A DNA stretch of 64,000 nt from Vibrio panuliri (GTDB lineage: Bacteria > Pseudomonadota > Gammaproteobacteria > Enterobacterales > Vibrionaceae): positions 1,116,001-1,180,000 of the forward strand of contig NZ_AP019655.1 in the NCBI RefSeq assembly GCF_009938205.1, given 5' to 3'. Below, piece after piece: positions 29,201-39,600 of this stretch (positions are counted from its first letter, which is position 1; every line of letters begins with the position of its first letter). A model generated the notes under the pieces. It did no database searches and had not been told where the DNA came from. It saw only the letters and a program-made list of their open reading frames with translations. Position numbers and translations under genes: made by a program.

Positions 29201-30121
29201 TTAAATAATCTGAATCGACTTGGGCGAGATACGCATAACGTCGAGCACCTGATTTCGCATCCACTCATGACCTCGGTCTTGATCAAACTTGGGATGCCAC
29301 ATTAACCAATACTGGTGCATCAAACATTGGAAAGGCAATGGTCGATAAACGAGAGACGCATCTTGAGAAATATTCATCGCAATATGATCAGGCACGATCA
29401 TCAATAAATCCGTCTCTTGAAGCACTTTGACTGCTGTCGAAAAGAAAGGGACTTTGACCGCGACTCGGCGTTGTAACCCAAGTTCCTTTAACGCTAAGTC
29501 AGCATGAGTGTCTTTGTCCCCTCCCCCTGTCACTTTTAAGTGTGGGTAACTGACGATCGCGTCGGCGCACCAGTCAGATAAAGCGCTAAGCGGATGCTCG
29601 GCTCGCATTAAGCAAACAGGCTGGTCTTCACCAATCTTAATGCTAGATAGGTGGTTGGGGGCTTCTGGCAACATGGTAGAAGCAAGGTCAATACCCAGTT
29701 GCTGCATGTTGAGCAGGTACTCTTGCTGCCACAAGCGGTAGCTAAAATCGAGCAAAGGTGCTCGCTTGCCTAAGATAGGAATGATTTGAGGAACAATAAA
29801 CTGGGCGACATAGTCACTTGAAGCAAAGACAAACTCTTGCTGCCAGCTCTCAGGCTCAAAAGGCGCATCATTGAACAGTTCATCTGCTTGCAGCAGCACT
29901 TGATTGACTTTAGTCAGTAGAGCCTGCGCTCGCTGCGTAGGCAGTAACCGATTTCCATCGCGAACAAGCAGTGGATCATCACACAATTCTCTCAGTTGTC
30001 CGAGCTGGCGACTCACCGCGGACTGAGTCAGATTAAGCCGCGCAGCCGCGCGACTTACATGACACTCTTCGATCAAGACTTGCAATGAGCGCAGTAAATT
30101 TAAGTTGATATGATTAATCAT
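29201..30121 (-). CDS. LysR family transcriptional regulator
   Basis: 306 aa. The N-terminal HTH reads LNLLRSLQVLIEECHVSRAAARLNLTQSAVSRQLGQLRELCDDPLLVRDGNRLLPT (residues 5-60, quoted as landmark), the pattern of the LysR family. The rest is the usual effector-binding domain. Its start overlaps the end of the Lrp-type gene by 8 bp, so the two regulators are translated from one mRNA. Downstream, two LysR-box palindromes lie before the LysE exporter gene, the likely target. Confidence 0.88.
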   Translation of the reverse strand: MINHINLNLLRSLQVLIEECHVSRAAARLNLTQSAVSRQLGQLRELCDDPLLVRDGNRLLPTQRAQALLTKVNQVLLQADELFNDAPFEPESWQQEFVFASSDYVAQFIVPQIIPILGKRAPLLDFSYRLWQQEYLLNMQQLGIDLASTMLPEAPNHLSSIKIGEDQPVCLMRAEHPLSALSDWCADAIVSYPHLKVTGGGDKDTHADLALKELGLQRRVAVKVPFFSTAVKVLQETDLLMIVPDHIAMNISQDASLVYRPLPFQCLMHQYWLMWHPKFDQDRGHEWMRNQVLDVMRISPKSIQII

Positions 30122-30563
30122 TACGCAAGTTATTGAAAAGCTCCGTTAATACTGTATGCGTTGTCAATTGATAGAGATCTGGAATCTGGTGCAGCTCATT
30201 GCGAATATTATTGAGTTGCTCCATGGTCGATGTTTCAACATACAACATCATATCCGTCTCACCACTGATGGCATGGCTCCACTTCACGCCGTCAATTTGA
30301 TAGATCTTCGCGGCATAAGCTTCACTATGCTTTGTTGACGTCGACGTATCAAATTTCAGTGCTAAGTAAGCTTTGATAACCACGCTTTCCTCAGGTCTAA
30401 CAATATTGGCATGGTAGCCAAGAATGATACCTTGCTTCTCGAGCTTTTTTACTCTCGCTGTAACTGCCGAGCGTGACAAATTGACCTGCTTCGCGAGCTC
30501 ACTTACCGAAAGGCGAGCATCGTATTTCAACAAAGTCAGTATTTTTTCATCAAATTGGTCCAT
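30114..30563 (-). CDS. Lrp/AsnC family transcriptional regulator
   Basis: 149 aa. The N-terminal HTH (LLKYDARLSVSELAKQVNLSRSAVTARVKKLEKQGII, residues about 12-48) and the C-terminal RAM domain (VKWSHAISGETDMMLYVET) are both complete. It is divergent from the YjeH-type exporter gene across 276 bp and shares an mRNA with a LysR regulator. The context suggests sensing of an amino acid and control of the two exporter genes, YjeH on one side and LysE on the other. A short direct repeat (CATTTTGCT twice, 12 bp apart, 30705-30725) lies in the shared promoter region. Confidence 0.9.
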   Translation of the reverse strand: MDQFDEKILTLLKYDARLSVSELAKQVNLSRSAVTARVKKLEKQGIILGYHANIVRPEESVVIKAYLALKFDTSTSTKHSEAYAAKIYQIDGVKWSHAISGETDMMLYVETSTMEQLNNIRNELHQIPDLYQLTTHTVLTELFNNLRND

Positions 30564-30839
30564 ATTGCCTCAAAAATCCTCGAAACCACCACTAAAAACC
30601 ACACAATTGAGATTAAATCGAAACAAATTTAACTAGAGTTCAATCATACTCGATAGCAATAGGGTCTCCCCCGTCAATATGCCTATTTTTACATATAATT
30701 CAGTCATTTTGCTGATCATTTTGCTCGTTTTGTCTAATGACCCATGTATTAATTGAGCGTAATCTAAAGCTAATATAAAACCAGCTCATAAAGTCTGAAA
30801 TTTGCGTCGATAATATGAGCATAGAATGGAATAGAAGCG

Positions 30840-32105
30840 ATGGCAGAGCTTAAAAAAGAAATCACCTTACTCTCTGGGATAGGCCAAATGTCGACGACTT
30901 TACTTGGCACTGGCTTGTTTATGGTACCGGCAATTGCAGCCGGTATTGCTGGAGAGCACTCCCTATGGTCATGGCTAGTGTTGCTGATAGCCATTTGTCC
31001 GGTAGCATTGACCTTTGCGATGCTGGGCAAGCAGTATCCAAGTGCCGGTGGCACCGCATTCTTTGTGCGCAAGGCATTTAGTCAACGATTAGAGAAGAGT
31101 ATTGCTTGGTTGTTTTTGAGCGTCATTCCGGTTGGTGTACCTGCCGCAGTGACCATGGGTGCCGGATTCCTCCAGCCCATTCTGCCTGAATCAATGAATC
31201 ATCCGCTTGTTGCTCAAGTCATCACTGTGATTCTATTGATGGTTGTTAACCTCTCCGGTGCCAAAGTGTCTGGTCAGGTACAAACTGTCATCGCCTTGAG
31301 CATTGTAACTTTAGTTGCGTCATTCTGGTGGTTTGGCGATGTATCGGTGTCAGAAATCACAATGCCTGCGGTAGTAAGCAGTGACTGGTTTGCTATCGGT
31401 ACTGCACTGTCAGTGATGTTCTGGTGTTTTGTTGGTATCGAAGCTTTTGCCCACATGGGAGAAGAATTTAAATCTCCAGAGCGAGACTTCCCGATCGCGA
31501 TCATTGTTGGCTGTCTTGTGGCGGGCGTAGTGTACTGGGCGTGTTCGGTTGTGGTACTTAAGTTCCATGCGTATGGTACAGCGGAGTTTGACTCAGGCTC
31601 AATTCCTTACCTTGCCAACTTACTGTATGGTCCGAAAGTACAGTTATTGATCACTTTAATTGGCTTTGCGACCTGTTTTGCTAGCATCAACTTATATACG
31701 CAAAGTCTATCGCGTATGCTTTGGGCCCAAGCCCGCGATTACATGCCAACAAGCCGTCTAGCCGAGTTGTCTGGGAATGGCGTACCCTCTTACGCGACAT
31801 TAGCAGTGGGCGCAATGCTGCTTCTATCTTGCTTTATTGGCGAGATCTCGCAACTTGATCTGGAATTTTTCCTCAAACTTGCAAACGGCGTATTTGTCCT
31901 CATTTATCTAATGGCGATGCTGTCAGCATGTAAGCTACTGACTGGCACTCCTAAGGTGCTTGCTTACCTCTCTTTGGTCATCTGTGTGATTATGATGGCT
32001 TGTGTCGGCTGGTCGATGCTGTACGCATTGGTGTTGTTTGCTGTTTTGGTTTATCGAATCAAACCGGACCAAAATACACAATCTTCTGATGTACCAGCTA
32101 TCTAA
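30840..32105 (+). CDS. yjeH: YjeH-like amino acid exporter (APC family)
   Basis: 421 aa with about twelve membrane helices. The sequence parallels E. coli YjeH along its length as I recall it: GIGQMSTTLLGTGLFMVPAIAA, YPSAGGTAFFV, AWLFLSVIPVGVPAA, ALSVMFWCFVGIEAFAHMGEEFKSPERDFP (key parts). YjeH exports methionine and branched-chain amino acids. Control by the divergent Lrp-type regulator fits such substrates. The 3' end overlaps the convergent AraC gene by 8 bp, so no independent terminator fits between them. Confidence 0.88.
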   Translation: MAELKKEITLLSGIGQMSTTLLGTGLFMVPAIAAGIAGEHSLWSWLVLLIAICPVALTFAMLGKQYPSAGGTAFFVRKAFSQRLEKSIAWLFLSVIPVGVPAAVTMGAGFLQPILPESMNHPLVAQVITVILLMVVNLSGAKVSGQVQTVIALSIVTLVASFWWFGDVSVSEITMPAVVSSDWFAIGTALSVMFWCFVGIEAFAHMGEEFKSPERDFPIAIIVGCLVAGVVYWACSVVVLKFHAYGTAEFDSGSIPYLANLLYGPKVQLLITLIGFATCFASINLYTQSLSRMLWAQARDYMPTSRLAELSGNGVPSYATLAVGAMLLLSCFIGEISQLDLEFFLKLANGVFVLIYLMAMLSACKLLTGTPKVLAYLSLVICVIMMACVGWSMLYALVLFAVLVYRIKPDQNTQSSDVPAI

Positions 32106-33105
32106 GCTCTTCAATACGCTTAATAAATTGCTTGGGAGTTAACGCTCTCTGCTTTTTAAACATACGATTAAAGCTCGCAACGTTTTGGTAGCCCAAGCGT
32201 TGCGAGACCTCTTCAATCGAGACGCCTTTGTCCAACAAACCAACCGCAATGTTGCTCAACACATATCCAGTCACGTTGGTAAAGTTCATACCAATCGCAT
32301 GCAGACGGCGTTGAAACTGCTGCGGGGATAACCCCACTAAGCTCGAGACGCGCTCGACAGTTGGAAAGCCATAGTGGCAACTGTAATTGAGCACTTCATA
32401 AATAACCTTAATCTCATCCCCTGCTTCAGGCATGTTGAGAAATTCGTCCAGCTCAGCAAAACTCATCGCGAGTTGTTTTTTACCGCCAATCAATTGTGAT
32501 TGAGTCGCCAATCTTAAATCAGCCGGAAACCACACTTCTGTTTTAGAGTGATTCCACCCCACATCGCAACCAAAATAATCACTGTATTTCTTTTGGTTAC
32601 TGCGACTACCAGGCAACATAATTCGCATTGGCGTGAAGTGCTCGCCAGCATAATGGCGAATCACTTTACACATAAAAATGGCGGCACGAACCCCATCATG
32701 CGCTTTATTGTTAACATCAATAAATGGGTTTTGGTATGCCCATTTAATAATGGGCCCACTTTGTGAAGCCGTCAGATAAGCGCCAGATTGCAAACTGGCA
32801 ATGCCGTAGTTTAACCGCCGAATCGCAGATGCAAGGTCAATCCCAGAGAACAACCAACGAGCAACCGCTCCTAAATCTTCTGGACGAATATCAGCAGCCA
32901 CATCAAGGATGATGTCTGGGTTTCCGCTCTGTAACTCTAGTTGTTGATACCATCGGTTGGCTTCAGAGACCGGAATCAATGTCATAGGCTGCATCAGCAC
33001 AGAATCCGCAATCGCCAACGAGTTGGCAGGTAACCCATACCGCTGCATGACCCTAAAATGGATGTTTCTCAGCCCCAAAGCTCGGATAAAACGCACTTTT
33101 CTCAT
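32098..33105 (-). CDS. AraC family regulator with arabinose-binding-type N-terminal domain
   Basis: 335 aa from the ATG at 33105; a TTG start 15 bp earlier is possible and neither has a good ribosome site. The N-terminal 200 residues resemble the Arabinose_bd domain (PF12625) of OruR/ArgR-like AraC proteins (AGEHFTPMRIMLPGSR, FGCDVGWNHSKTEVWFPADLL-like). The C-terminus has two HTH units, VERVSSLVGLSPQQFQRRLHAIGMNF and VSQRLGYQNVASFNRMFKKQRALTPKQF (key parts). Its target is not evident; the divergent DUF3302-like/HlyD pair is the closest candidate. Confidence 0.85.
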   Translation of the reverse strand: MRKVRFIRALGLRNIHFRVMQRYGLPANSLAIADSVLMQPMTLIPVSEANRWYQQLELQSGNPDIILDVAADIRPEDLGAVARWLFSGIDLASAIRRLNYGIASLQSGAYLTASQSGPIIKWAYQNPFIDVNNKAHDGVRAAIFMCKVIRHYAGEHFTPMRIMLPGSRSNQKKYSDYFGCDVGWNHSKTEVWFPADLRLATQSQLIGGKKQLAMSFAELDEFLNMPEAGDEIKVIYEVLNYSCHYGFPTVERVSSLVGLSPQQFQRRLHAIGMNFTNVTGYVLSNIAVGLLDKGVSIEEVSQRLGYQNVASFNRMFKKQRALTPKQFIKRIEELR

Positions 33106-33213
33106 GACAGATTTAATCAACTGAAATTAATAATTGATTTAATCTGTCACATAAGCAGCCAAATTTCAAATCTTGATCACAATCTCCTGCGTAACTTTTT
33201 AGAGGAGTGATAC

Positions 33214-33543
33214 ATGAGTCTAGTTAGCGTGCCATTTGTCGGTACCGGAGCAGACACTGCACTGCATATTTTCGCTGCCGTTGTCCTTGTTGGCACCATC
33301 GGCGCCGTCGCCTACGGTTTTTGGCGCTTTCATGAACTTCCAATCAACAAAGCGCACAGTAAAGACCACCAGCAAATTGGTTTAATTACCGCGTTAACTT
33401 GGATTGGTTTCATCTGGCATTGGGTTTGGGTGTTGGCTGTTATTTTAGCGTTTGTGGATATGGAAAAAGCCATTATCAACCTACGTGATACATGGCGCCA
33501 CGGCACGAACAACAACCACAACAATGAGGACTCAGCATGTTAG
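33214..33543 (+). CDS. DUF3302-like small membrane protein, partner of HlyD protein
   Basis: 109 aa with two membrane helices (about 15-37 and 58-84). The order short helix, FHELPINKAHSKDHQQ loop, second helix LITALTWIGFIWHWVWVLAVI resembles E. coli YiaW/YibI (DUF3302), which also precede an HlyD-type gene. It overlaps the next gene by 7 bp. AGAGGAGTG lies 8 bp before the ATG. Function is not known; it may be a small subunit of an efflux system. Family call is moderate. Confidence 0.7.
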   Translation: MSLVSVPFVGTGADTALHIFAAVVLVGTIGAVAYGFWRFHELPINKAHSKDHQQIGLITALTWIGFIWHWVWVLAVILAFVDMEKAIINLRDTWRHGTNNNHNNEDSAC

Positions 33544-34760
33544 AAGGCTTGGCCATTTGGGCGCTGTTTATTTATATCTTACGTTTTGTGGGTATGCCTT
33601 GGAACAAGTACACTAAATCCTTTGCTTACCTAGGAGGCACCGGATGGCTAATGTTCGTTTGGGTGGGTTTAATCAACTTTACTCCTATGGATCTATCCGG
33701 AGGCTCTGTTGTTCAGTCACCGCACATTCAGTTGCGCCCAGACTCTACAGCAGTTAAAGGCAAAGTAACTAAGATTCATATCTCGCCAAATCAGCAGTTA
33801 GAGAAAGGTCAGTTGATCTATGAAATTGACGATACGAAATATCAAATCGCACTTCGTCAAGCAGAGGTCAGTGCTCAAGCAGCACAAGTCGCGCTTGACG
33901 TTGCGATTCAAGATGTAGACGTTGCTAAAGCGAACTACCAATCAGAACTGCAAGAGTTACAAACTAGCAAAGCTCAGTTAGCAACGGCAGAAGCCGATTA
34001 TAAACTGCAACTCAACACGCTTACGCGTTACCAAAAGCAGAACCAGATTGTCAGTGACACCATTACTGAAAGTGATATGGAAAAGCAGCACACAACGGTT
34101 GTCAAAGCTGAACATACAATCGAGACGATCGAATCTCAAATTGCGACAAAGCATGTTGAAGTAGAAAAAGCGATGTTAGACATCAACAAAGCTCGACTTA
34201 CCATTCAGAGCCGCAAGAGCGATTTAAGTACCGCTGAGCAGAACGTTGCCAAAGCGCAGTGGGATCTCGACAGCACCAAAGTCTATGCCCCCGCGGATGG
34301 CTTTGTGACTAACTTTATACTTCGCGAAGGGCAACGTGTTTCTATGATGCCACGCCTACAAATGTATACCGATGAAAAGTACGTACTTATGCGGGTAAAC
34401 CATCAAGCGATGCGTAATATTAAGGCCGGTCAAGCCGCTGAATTTTCCTCTTCTGTCTATCCGGGCAAAATCTTCTCTGCCCAAGTCGAGGGGATCGTTG
34501 AAGCGACTGGCGAATCACAATCTAACCTACTGGGTGTTGATCAATCGGTGCGAACAACAACAGGCAAAAACTTGCAGAACAAACACCACTTTGTTCGTTT
34601 GAAAATTGATGAGCCAGAAGGTTATGACATACCTGTAGGTTCTGTCGGCTTAGCGTGGGTCAGTGCAGAAAAGCCAATTAGTTTTCTCAATTTCTTGGAT
34701 GTGATTCGAGGCATTATTATCCGCATGAAATCACAGCTGTACTTCTTCTATTCTGTTTAG
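33537..34760 (+). CDS. HlyD-family membrane fusion protein
   Basis: 407 aa. One or two N-terminal membrane helices (about 4-20 and 30-46), then a biotinyl-like part (VKGKVTKIHISPNQQLEKGQLIYEIDD, residues about 75-100, quoted for key elements), a long coiled coil (about 105-240) rich in Ala, Glu and Gln, and a beta-barrel part. No MFS or RND partner is next to it, as for E. coli YiaV/YibH. It should span the periplasm toward an outer membrane channel encoded elsewhere. Confidence 0.88.
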   Translation: MLEGLAIWALFIYILRFVGMPWNKYTKSFAYLGGTGWLMFVWVGLINFTPMDLSGGSVVQSPHIQLRPDSTAVKGKVTKIHISPNQQLEKGQLIYEIDDTKYQIALRQAEVSAQAAQVALDVAIQDVDVAKANYQSELQELQTSKAQLATAEADYKLQLNTLTRYQKQNQIVSDTITESDMEKQHTTVVKAEHTIETIESQIATKHVEVEKAMLDINKARLTIQSRKSDLSTAEQNVAKAQWDLDSTKVYAPADGFVTNFILREGQRVSMMPRLQMYTDEKYVLMRVNHQAMRNIKAGQAAEFSSSVYPGKIFSAQVEGIVEATGESQSNLLGVDQSVRTTTGKNLQNKHHFVRLKIDEPEGYDIPVGSVGLAWVSAEKPISFLNFLDVIRGIIIRMKSQLYFFYSV

Positions 34761-34926
34761 TAACCCGAGGCGAATTTATAAACGTTAATTTTATCAGTAG
34801 CATTTTTGCGACAGTTGCATTTTGCAATTGCATATTGCAACTTAGACGCATGAGTGAGACAGAAAACAAGGGGTTGCGCACATTTATGCACATGAAAAAG
34901 ATGGCACATAAAATGCTATTTATAAA

Positions 34927-34952
34927 GTGACCCTTATTAAGCCGAGGGTCAC
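34927..34952. other. Inverted repeat downstream of HlyD gene
   Basis: GTGACCCT and AGGGTCAC form a perfect 8-bp stem around a 10-nt loop. There is no T run. A further imperfect palindrome around TGCAATTGCA lies at 34815-34842. Function unknown; they may help transcript stability ahead of the terminator at 35001. Confidence 0.45.
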
Positions 34953-35000
34953 CTAGCCAACTGACGTTGTTAGTGAACGCGTTTTGTTCACACATAATGT

Positions 35001-35036
35001 AGCCAATCACACTGTTGTGATTGGCTTTTCTTTTTT
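35001..35036 (+). terminator. Terminator after the DUF3302-like/HlyD pair
   Basis: AGCCAATCACA and TGTGATTGGCT form a perfect 11-bp stem with a 4-nt loop, followed by a T-rich run TTTCTTTTTT. It lies about 240 bp after the HlyD stop. Confidence 0.9.
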
Positions 35037-35056
35037 AGCTAGGTAGGAAAATGATG

Positions 35057-35455
35057 TTACGCAGGAATGAGGGAGTATTGCTGTAGGTACTGGTTGATAA
35101 ACTCACGATCCGCTGGATGGAAATCGTCCTGAGGGATTATCTCTGGGCTCATCCAACTGAACTCTTGCTTAATCGAGGCATCTGCAGCCTTTGGCTCTAC
35201 CCCTTCATTTGCACGTAAAATTACAAAGTAGATGCGGCCACCTAACTGATTCACTTTGGTGTAAGTTGCCGTATGTTTAAGACCTCGAATACCCGTCTCT
35301 TCCGCCAACTCTCGGATAGCGGCATCCGTACCTGTCTCATCTAGGCCAACTTTCCCTCCAGGAAATTCCAGTACCATTCCCTTTTCTGCACGGTAGCGTT
35401 TTTGAACTAACACCTTGCCTTGTTTTACAACTACCGCCATAGCCAAATGTTTCAC
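35057..35455 (-). CDS. Nudix hydrolase (MutT-like)
   Basis: 132 aa. The Nudix box is complete: GGKVGLDETGTDAAIRELAEETGI, with the Gx5Ex7REUxEExGU spacing (about residues 34-57; quoted as landmarks). It is preceded by LEFPGG. It hydrolyses nucleoside diphosphates linked to another group, for instance an oxidised nucleotide, but the substrate is not set by the sequence. The start at 35455 is preceded by a purine-rich region. It stands alone on the minus strand. Confidence 0.9.
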   Translation of the reverse strand: MKHLAMAVVVKQGKVLVQKRYRAEKGMVLEFPGGKVGLDETGTDAAIRELAEETGIRGLKHTATYTKVNQLGGRIYFVILRANEGVEPKAADASIKQEFSWMSPEIIPQDDFHPADREFINQYLQQYSLIPA

Positions 35456-35745
35456 TTATATCTCCTTTGTTTAAATCAATCATGTCGCTTGGATTCGATA
35501 GAACTTCTGCGTGTTCTTTTAACAATCGCCAAGATGACACGATCAGTTAGAATGTTTGACAAGGTATATGGTAACAAGAGATAAAAAAAATACCCGTACC
35601 CAGATAGCAAAATGATGAAATTAAATAATGTAAAACAACAATAATAATTTAAATTGGCACTTTACAAACCTAGCTTTCAACGCTTAATTTATTTTCCGGA
35701 TTAAAATAAATAACACCCGGAACATCCGTTGTTTAGTTAATTCTT

Positions 35746-36438
35746 TTAACATAGTAAGTAAGGTGCTTTTAAATATACTTTTTTGCGTAAAAAGCTCCGA
35801 ACTGCTTGGTAGGCACTACATGTGATTAAGCTATAGCAAAGTAATTCAATCCCCTCTTCAGAGATGTTTTTGACTTCTCGCGTATAGTTTTCGCCCATCG
35901 CCTCACGCCAAAAATCTCCCATTCCATAAAGACGTGAAAAAACAAGCAGCAAAATAACGCACGCCATCATCTGCTTAAAATACGAGTTCGACATCAATAC
36001 GGCCATCTCTTTAAAGGTGTTGCGACCACCACGCAAACTTTGATAAATAGCAGCAAGACTCACTAGTAGGGCCGGATACAACCAAAAGCCATGGCTAATC
36101 GTGTCCAACCAAAAATCCATTTCTCGGATAGCTAAAGCAGAAAAGAAACCTGCGACTAAAATCGCCGCATGTTGAACTTCGTTTATTTTAATTGACAGGT
36201 AGCAAAATAAGGCACCTAGCGATAACAATAAAATTATCTGAACAAACTCAGTAAATGAATATTCACCTAAACCCTGGCTAAAATATAAGATATCAATACG
36301 TAAAGACAAATTAACTAAGACACTTATTACTACGATAGAAAAAAGATAATAAAGAGTATTAACAAACACTTGCTTTGTATCACTGTCAATTATATTGCCC
36401 TGTTCGGTTAGGCTTTTCTTCGCAACTTGAGACTTCAT
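35746..36438 (-). CDS. Multi-pass membrane protein, unknown function
   Basis: 230 aa with about six hydrophobic segments (around 27-45, 65-85, 92-108, 118-135, 155-172 and a weaker one near 200). A conserved-looking stretch, FSALAIREMDFWLDTISHGFW, contains several charged residues between helices. I do not recognise the family. The gene lies in the same direction as the sensor kinase beyond a strong terminator, so it is probably transcribed separately. Confidence 0.75.
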   Translation of the reverse strand: MKSQVAKKSLTEQGNIIDSDTKQVFVNTLYYLFSIVVISVLVNLSLRIDILYFSQGLGEYSFTEFVQIILLLSLGALFCYLSIKINEVQHAAILVAGFFSALAIREMDFWLDTISHGFWLYPALLVSLAAIYQSLRGGRNTFKEMAVLMSNSYFKQMMACVILLLVFSRLYGMGDFWREAMGENYTREVKNISEEGIELLCYSLITCSAYQAVRSFLRKKVYLKAPYLLC

Positions 36439-36629
36439 ATAATCTACCTAGAATCGCTGTTGTTCTGATCAGAAACATTGGACGTATAAATAAGCGTAGT
36501 GTAGATATAAGAATACGGTATATGTCAGTCGTCATAGAAATGTAGCAATTTGCTCGCGATCAAATTGTACATAATACAAGCAATGTAATTGCAGACTTTG
36601 TTTTGCTTTTGGCAGGATGTATGCATTGA

Positions 36630-36669
36630 TAAAAATTCGCCCCGCTGTTAATAACAAACGGGGCGAAGT
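36630..36669 (-). terminator. Terminator after the sensor kinase gene
   Basis: TTCGCCCCG and CGGGGCGAA form a perfect 9-bp stem with a 14-nt loop. Read on the minus strand it is followed by TTTTT. It begins 13 bp after the kinase stop. Confidence 0.9.
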
Positions 36670-36681
36670 CATACAAAAGTA

Positions 36682-39600
36682 TTAGTGGTTGTTCACTAGC
36701 CATTCCTGATAGAGAACAATTAAACGCGAGAGTTCTGTTAGCACATCGTCGGTCTCTGCATCTCCGTGTAACTCTGCCGTTTCTTCCCACGCTTTGGCAG
36801 CGTTGGTTAGGCTGTCTAACTGCAGTAACGCTGAAGAGCCTTTTAAGCGGTGAATCACTTGCGCCAGTCCCTCTCGTTGCTCAATCAGTTCACGCTCTTG
36901 AATAAAGGATTCAACCACCACGCTCATTATCTCTACACGCTCACCGTCCTGATGTTCCTCAAGCCAAATAAAATCCTCGCTCACAGAGATTTGCTCTTGG
37001 GCTACCTTAGGCGCTTTCACCACCAGATACCGTTTTAGCACTCGGCTTAGTACTTCCATGGTGTAAGGTTTGTAGATCATGTGGCACATACCCGCTTGAT
37101 TCGCTTTCTCTACGGCGATTTTTGAATCTTCCGCCGTACATCCAACTACCGGTAAATGTGATAGCTCTAAGTGATGTTTGATTTTTTTTGTCAGCTCGTA
37201 GCCATCTAAGTTAGGCATATGACAATCGGTCACCACCAAGTCAACCTCCTCTGCGTGCTGGCAGAGATATTCAAAAGCTTCTAGCCCATCGTTGAGCAGA
37301 ACAGGTTTGATACCCAACTTTAAGAATTGCTTGTTGAACAATAATCGGTTGATCGGATCATCATCAACTACGACGACATTTCCAACAAACTCACACTCAG
37401 GGTTTTGTGGCGAACTTTGATGCTCATTGAGACGATATAACGCATTAAAAATCCAATCTGGGTAAAGGTTGTTCCAACTACCACGTGGAACACTAATTTC
37501 CTTCGCACTGGTGTCATTAACTTGCCAAGTTGTTAGCCATTGTGTGACATCTTCATCCAGCGAAAACGCTTTTACATCTTGAGTTGAAAACTGCGATGTT
37601 GCCCCTGCTGGCAAACTTACCCGAATGCGAGTTCCAACACCGTAGTCACTGGTGATATCGAGGTCACCCGACATCATTTCAACAATGCTTTTTACTATCG
37701 TCATGCCTAGCCCTGTCCCACCATATTTCCTTGTGATTGAGACATCAGCTTGCGCGAAAGGCGTAAAGATGTGCGATAACTGTTCATCTGTCATACCACA
37801 GCCCGAGTCACTCACTTCGACAACGAGTTGGTGTTGTTGTAGCTCCACGGCAACTTTGATTTCCCCAGTTTGCGTGAACTTCACAGCATTGCTGAGCAGA
37901 TTATTGAGCACTTGCGCGACTCGCAACCAATCCAGTGCTGCTTCCACATAAGGCGTTGGTTTCCAGTCTAAGAAGAAGCCAAGGTTTTTCATCTCAGCAT
38001 TCGACTCGTAAGTTCTCAGTAATGACGACAGCTCAGTGTAGACGTTGCCATTTCGCACATCCAAATGGAACTGGTTTGCCTTAATTTTTGAAATATCCAG
38101 AATATCGTTAACCAGCAGCCTTAAACGCGTTGCGGATAATTGAGCGTTAGACAGTAACTCGATGTTCTCTTCACTTTCCACTTTGGTGCTCATCAACTCC
38201 ATTAAGCCAATCAACGCAGCAATCGGGGTTCTAAGCTCATGGCTGATCGTCGCAAGGAACAAATCGCGAGATTTGATTGCCTTGAGCGCTTTTTCGTTCG
38301 ACTGTTTGAGCTCGTTTTTTTGCTTTTCTAATGTTGTATAGTCATCGTAAACCATCATCTTATAACGACCATCGTCGTTCATCCCGCCAATTTCATTTTC
38401 AAGCACGCGTAAATAGCGATGAGAGTAATGACACTGACAGACTAAATGTCCAATCCCCTCTGAGCGCTGCGCTTGATTCTTGATGAGACAATGATTTTTG
38501 CTGAAATTGACACATTCCATACCATGTTTTTTGAACGCTTTGTTGGATAGGACTATCTCACCTTGTTGGTCATAAATGGCGATCATACTTGGAAGCCGAT
38601 CGAGCAGATCACTCAGCCAAGTGAGCCGTCTTGCATTTTGCTGGGCGACTTCGTCAGCCTTATGTAACGACTTCGCCAAGCGATTCGCTTTAAGCTGAAA
38701 AGCAAGCACGATCAAAAGGAACAAGGAAAAAATCGATAGCGCGATAACCGCAATATTCGCTTTATCATAGCCATATTGAGCTATCACCTTATGGTGTTTA
38801 AGATGCAGCATCTCAATCTCATTGGCGCTGATCAATTGCAGCACATCATTAACCATTGATTGCAATAACGAACTCTTGGCCGCTAACGTAAAGCCCAGTT
38901 CGATACTGAGATCCTTAACATTAGGAGCAAGCACAATTCTGTAAATATCACTGTTATTGCCGTACGCGTAGTAATCGACTACATATGATGGAATATACGC
39001 GTAATCAACTTCGCCTTGCGTCATTTCTTTCAATAACTGATCAAGGTCTGTAAACAAAATCGGCTTTTTATCAAATAGTTGTTCTGTTTTGGGCAACACC
39101 AAGCGCCCAGAGCGGTCAAGTACCGCGGTTTTCCCTTGGCCAGACTTCGAGGTGGCTTCAACCAAAGTCCAGTTAACTTTGCCAAAAGAAGTCGAGTAGA
39201 TAAACTCGTCCTTGTCACTCGTCACATGCCCTGGCAAAAGATCAATCTCACCACTTCTCAGCATATCCACTGGGTCTTTGCCGTTAGGGGCAACATATTC
39301 AAAACGAATCCCACTCTTACGCGACATCATGGACATCAAATCATGAATATAACCAACCTGTTGACCAGTATTCTCATCACGATAAGAGAACGGACGCATG
39401 TTTTCTTCAAAACTGTAGCGAATTTCGCTATGCCCATATTCCAAGCTAAGTGCACTGAGCATCATCTCACCACCAATTGAGTCAATCAACGTACGTTGAT
39501 TACGCTCTAGTGACTCTCGAGAATCGTTGAGGTAGTTATTAAGTTGCTGATATAAATCGAGGTTATTCTTCGATGTCAGGATAGATGCAGGGTAATTTGG

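Noticed and set aside
34717..35010. 97-aa minus-strand frame over the end of the HlyD gene
   Set aside because: It overlaps the HlyD 3' end and the terminator region and resembles no family.
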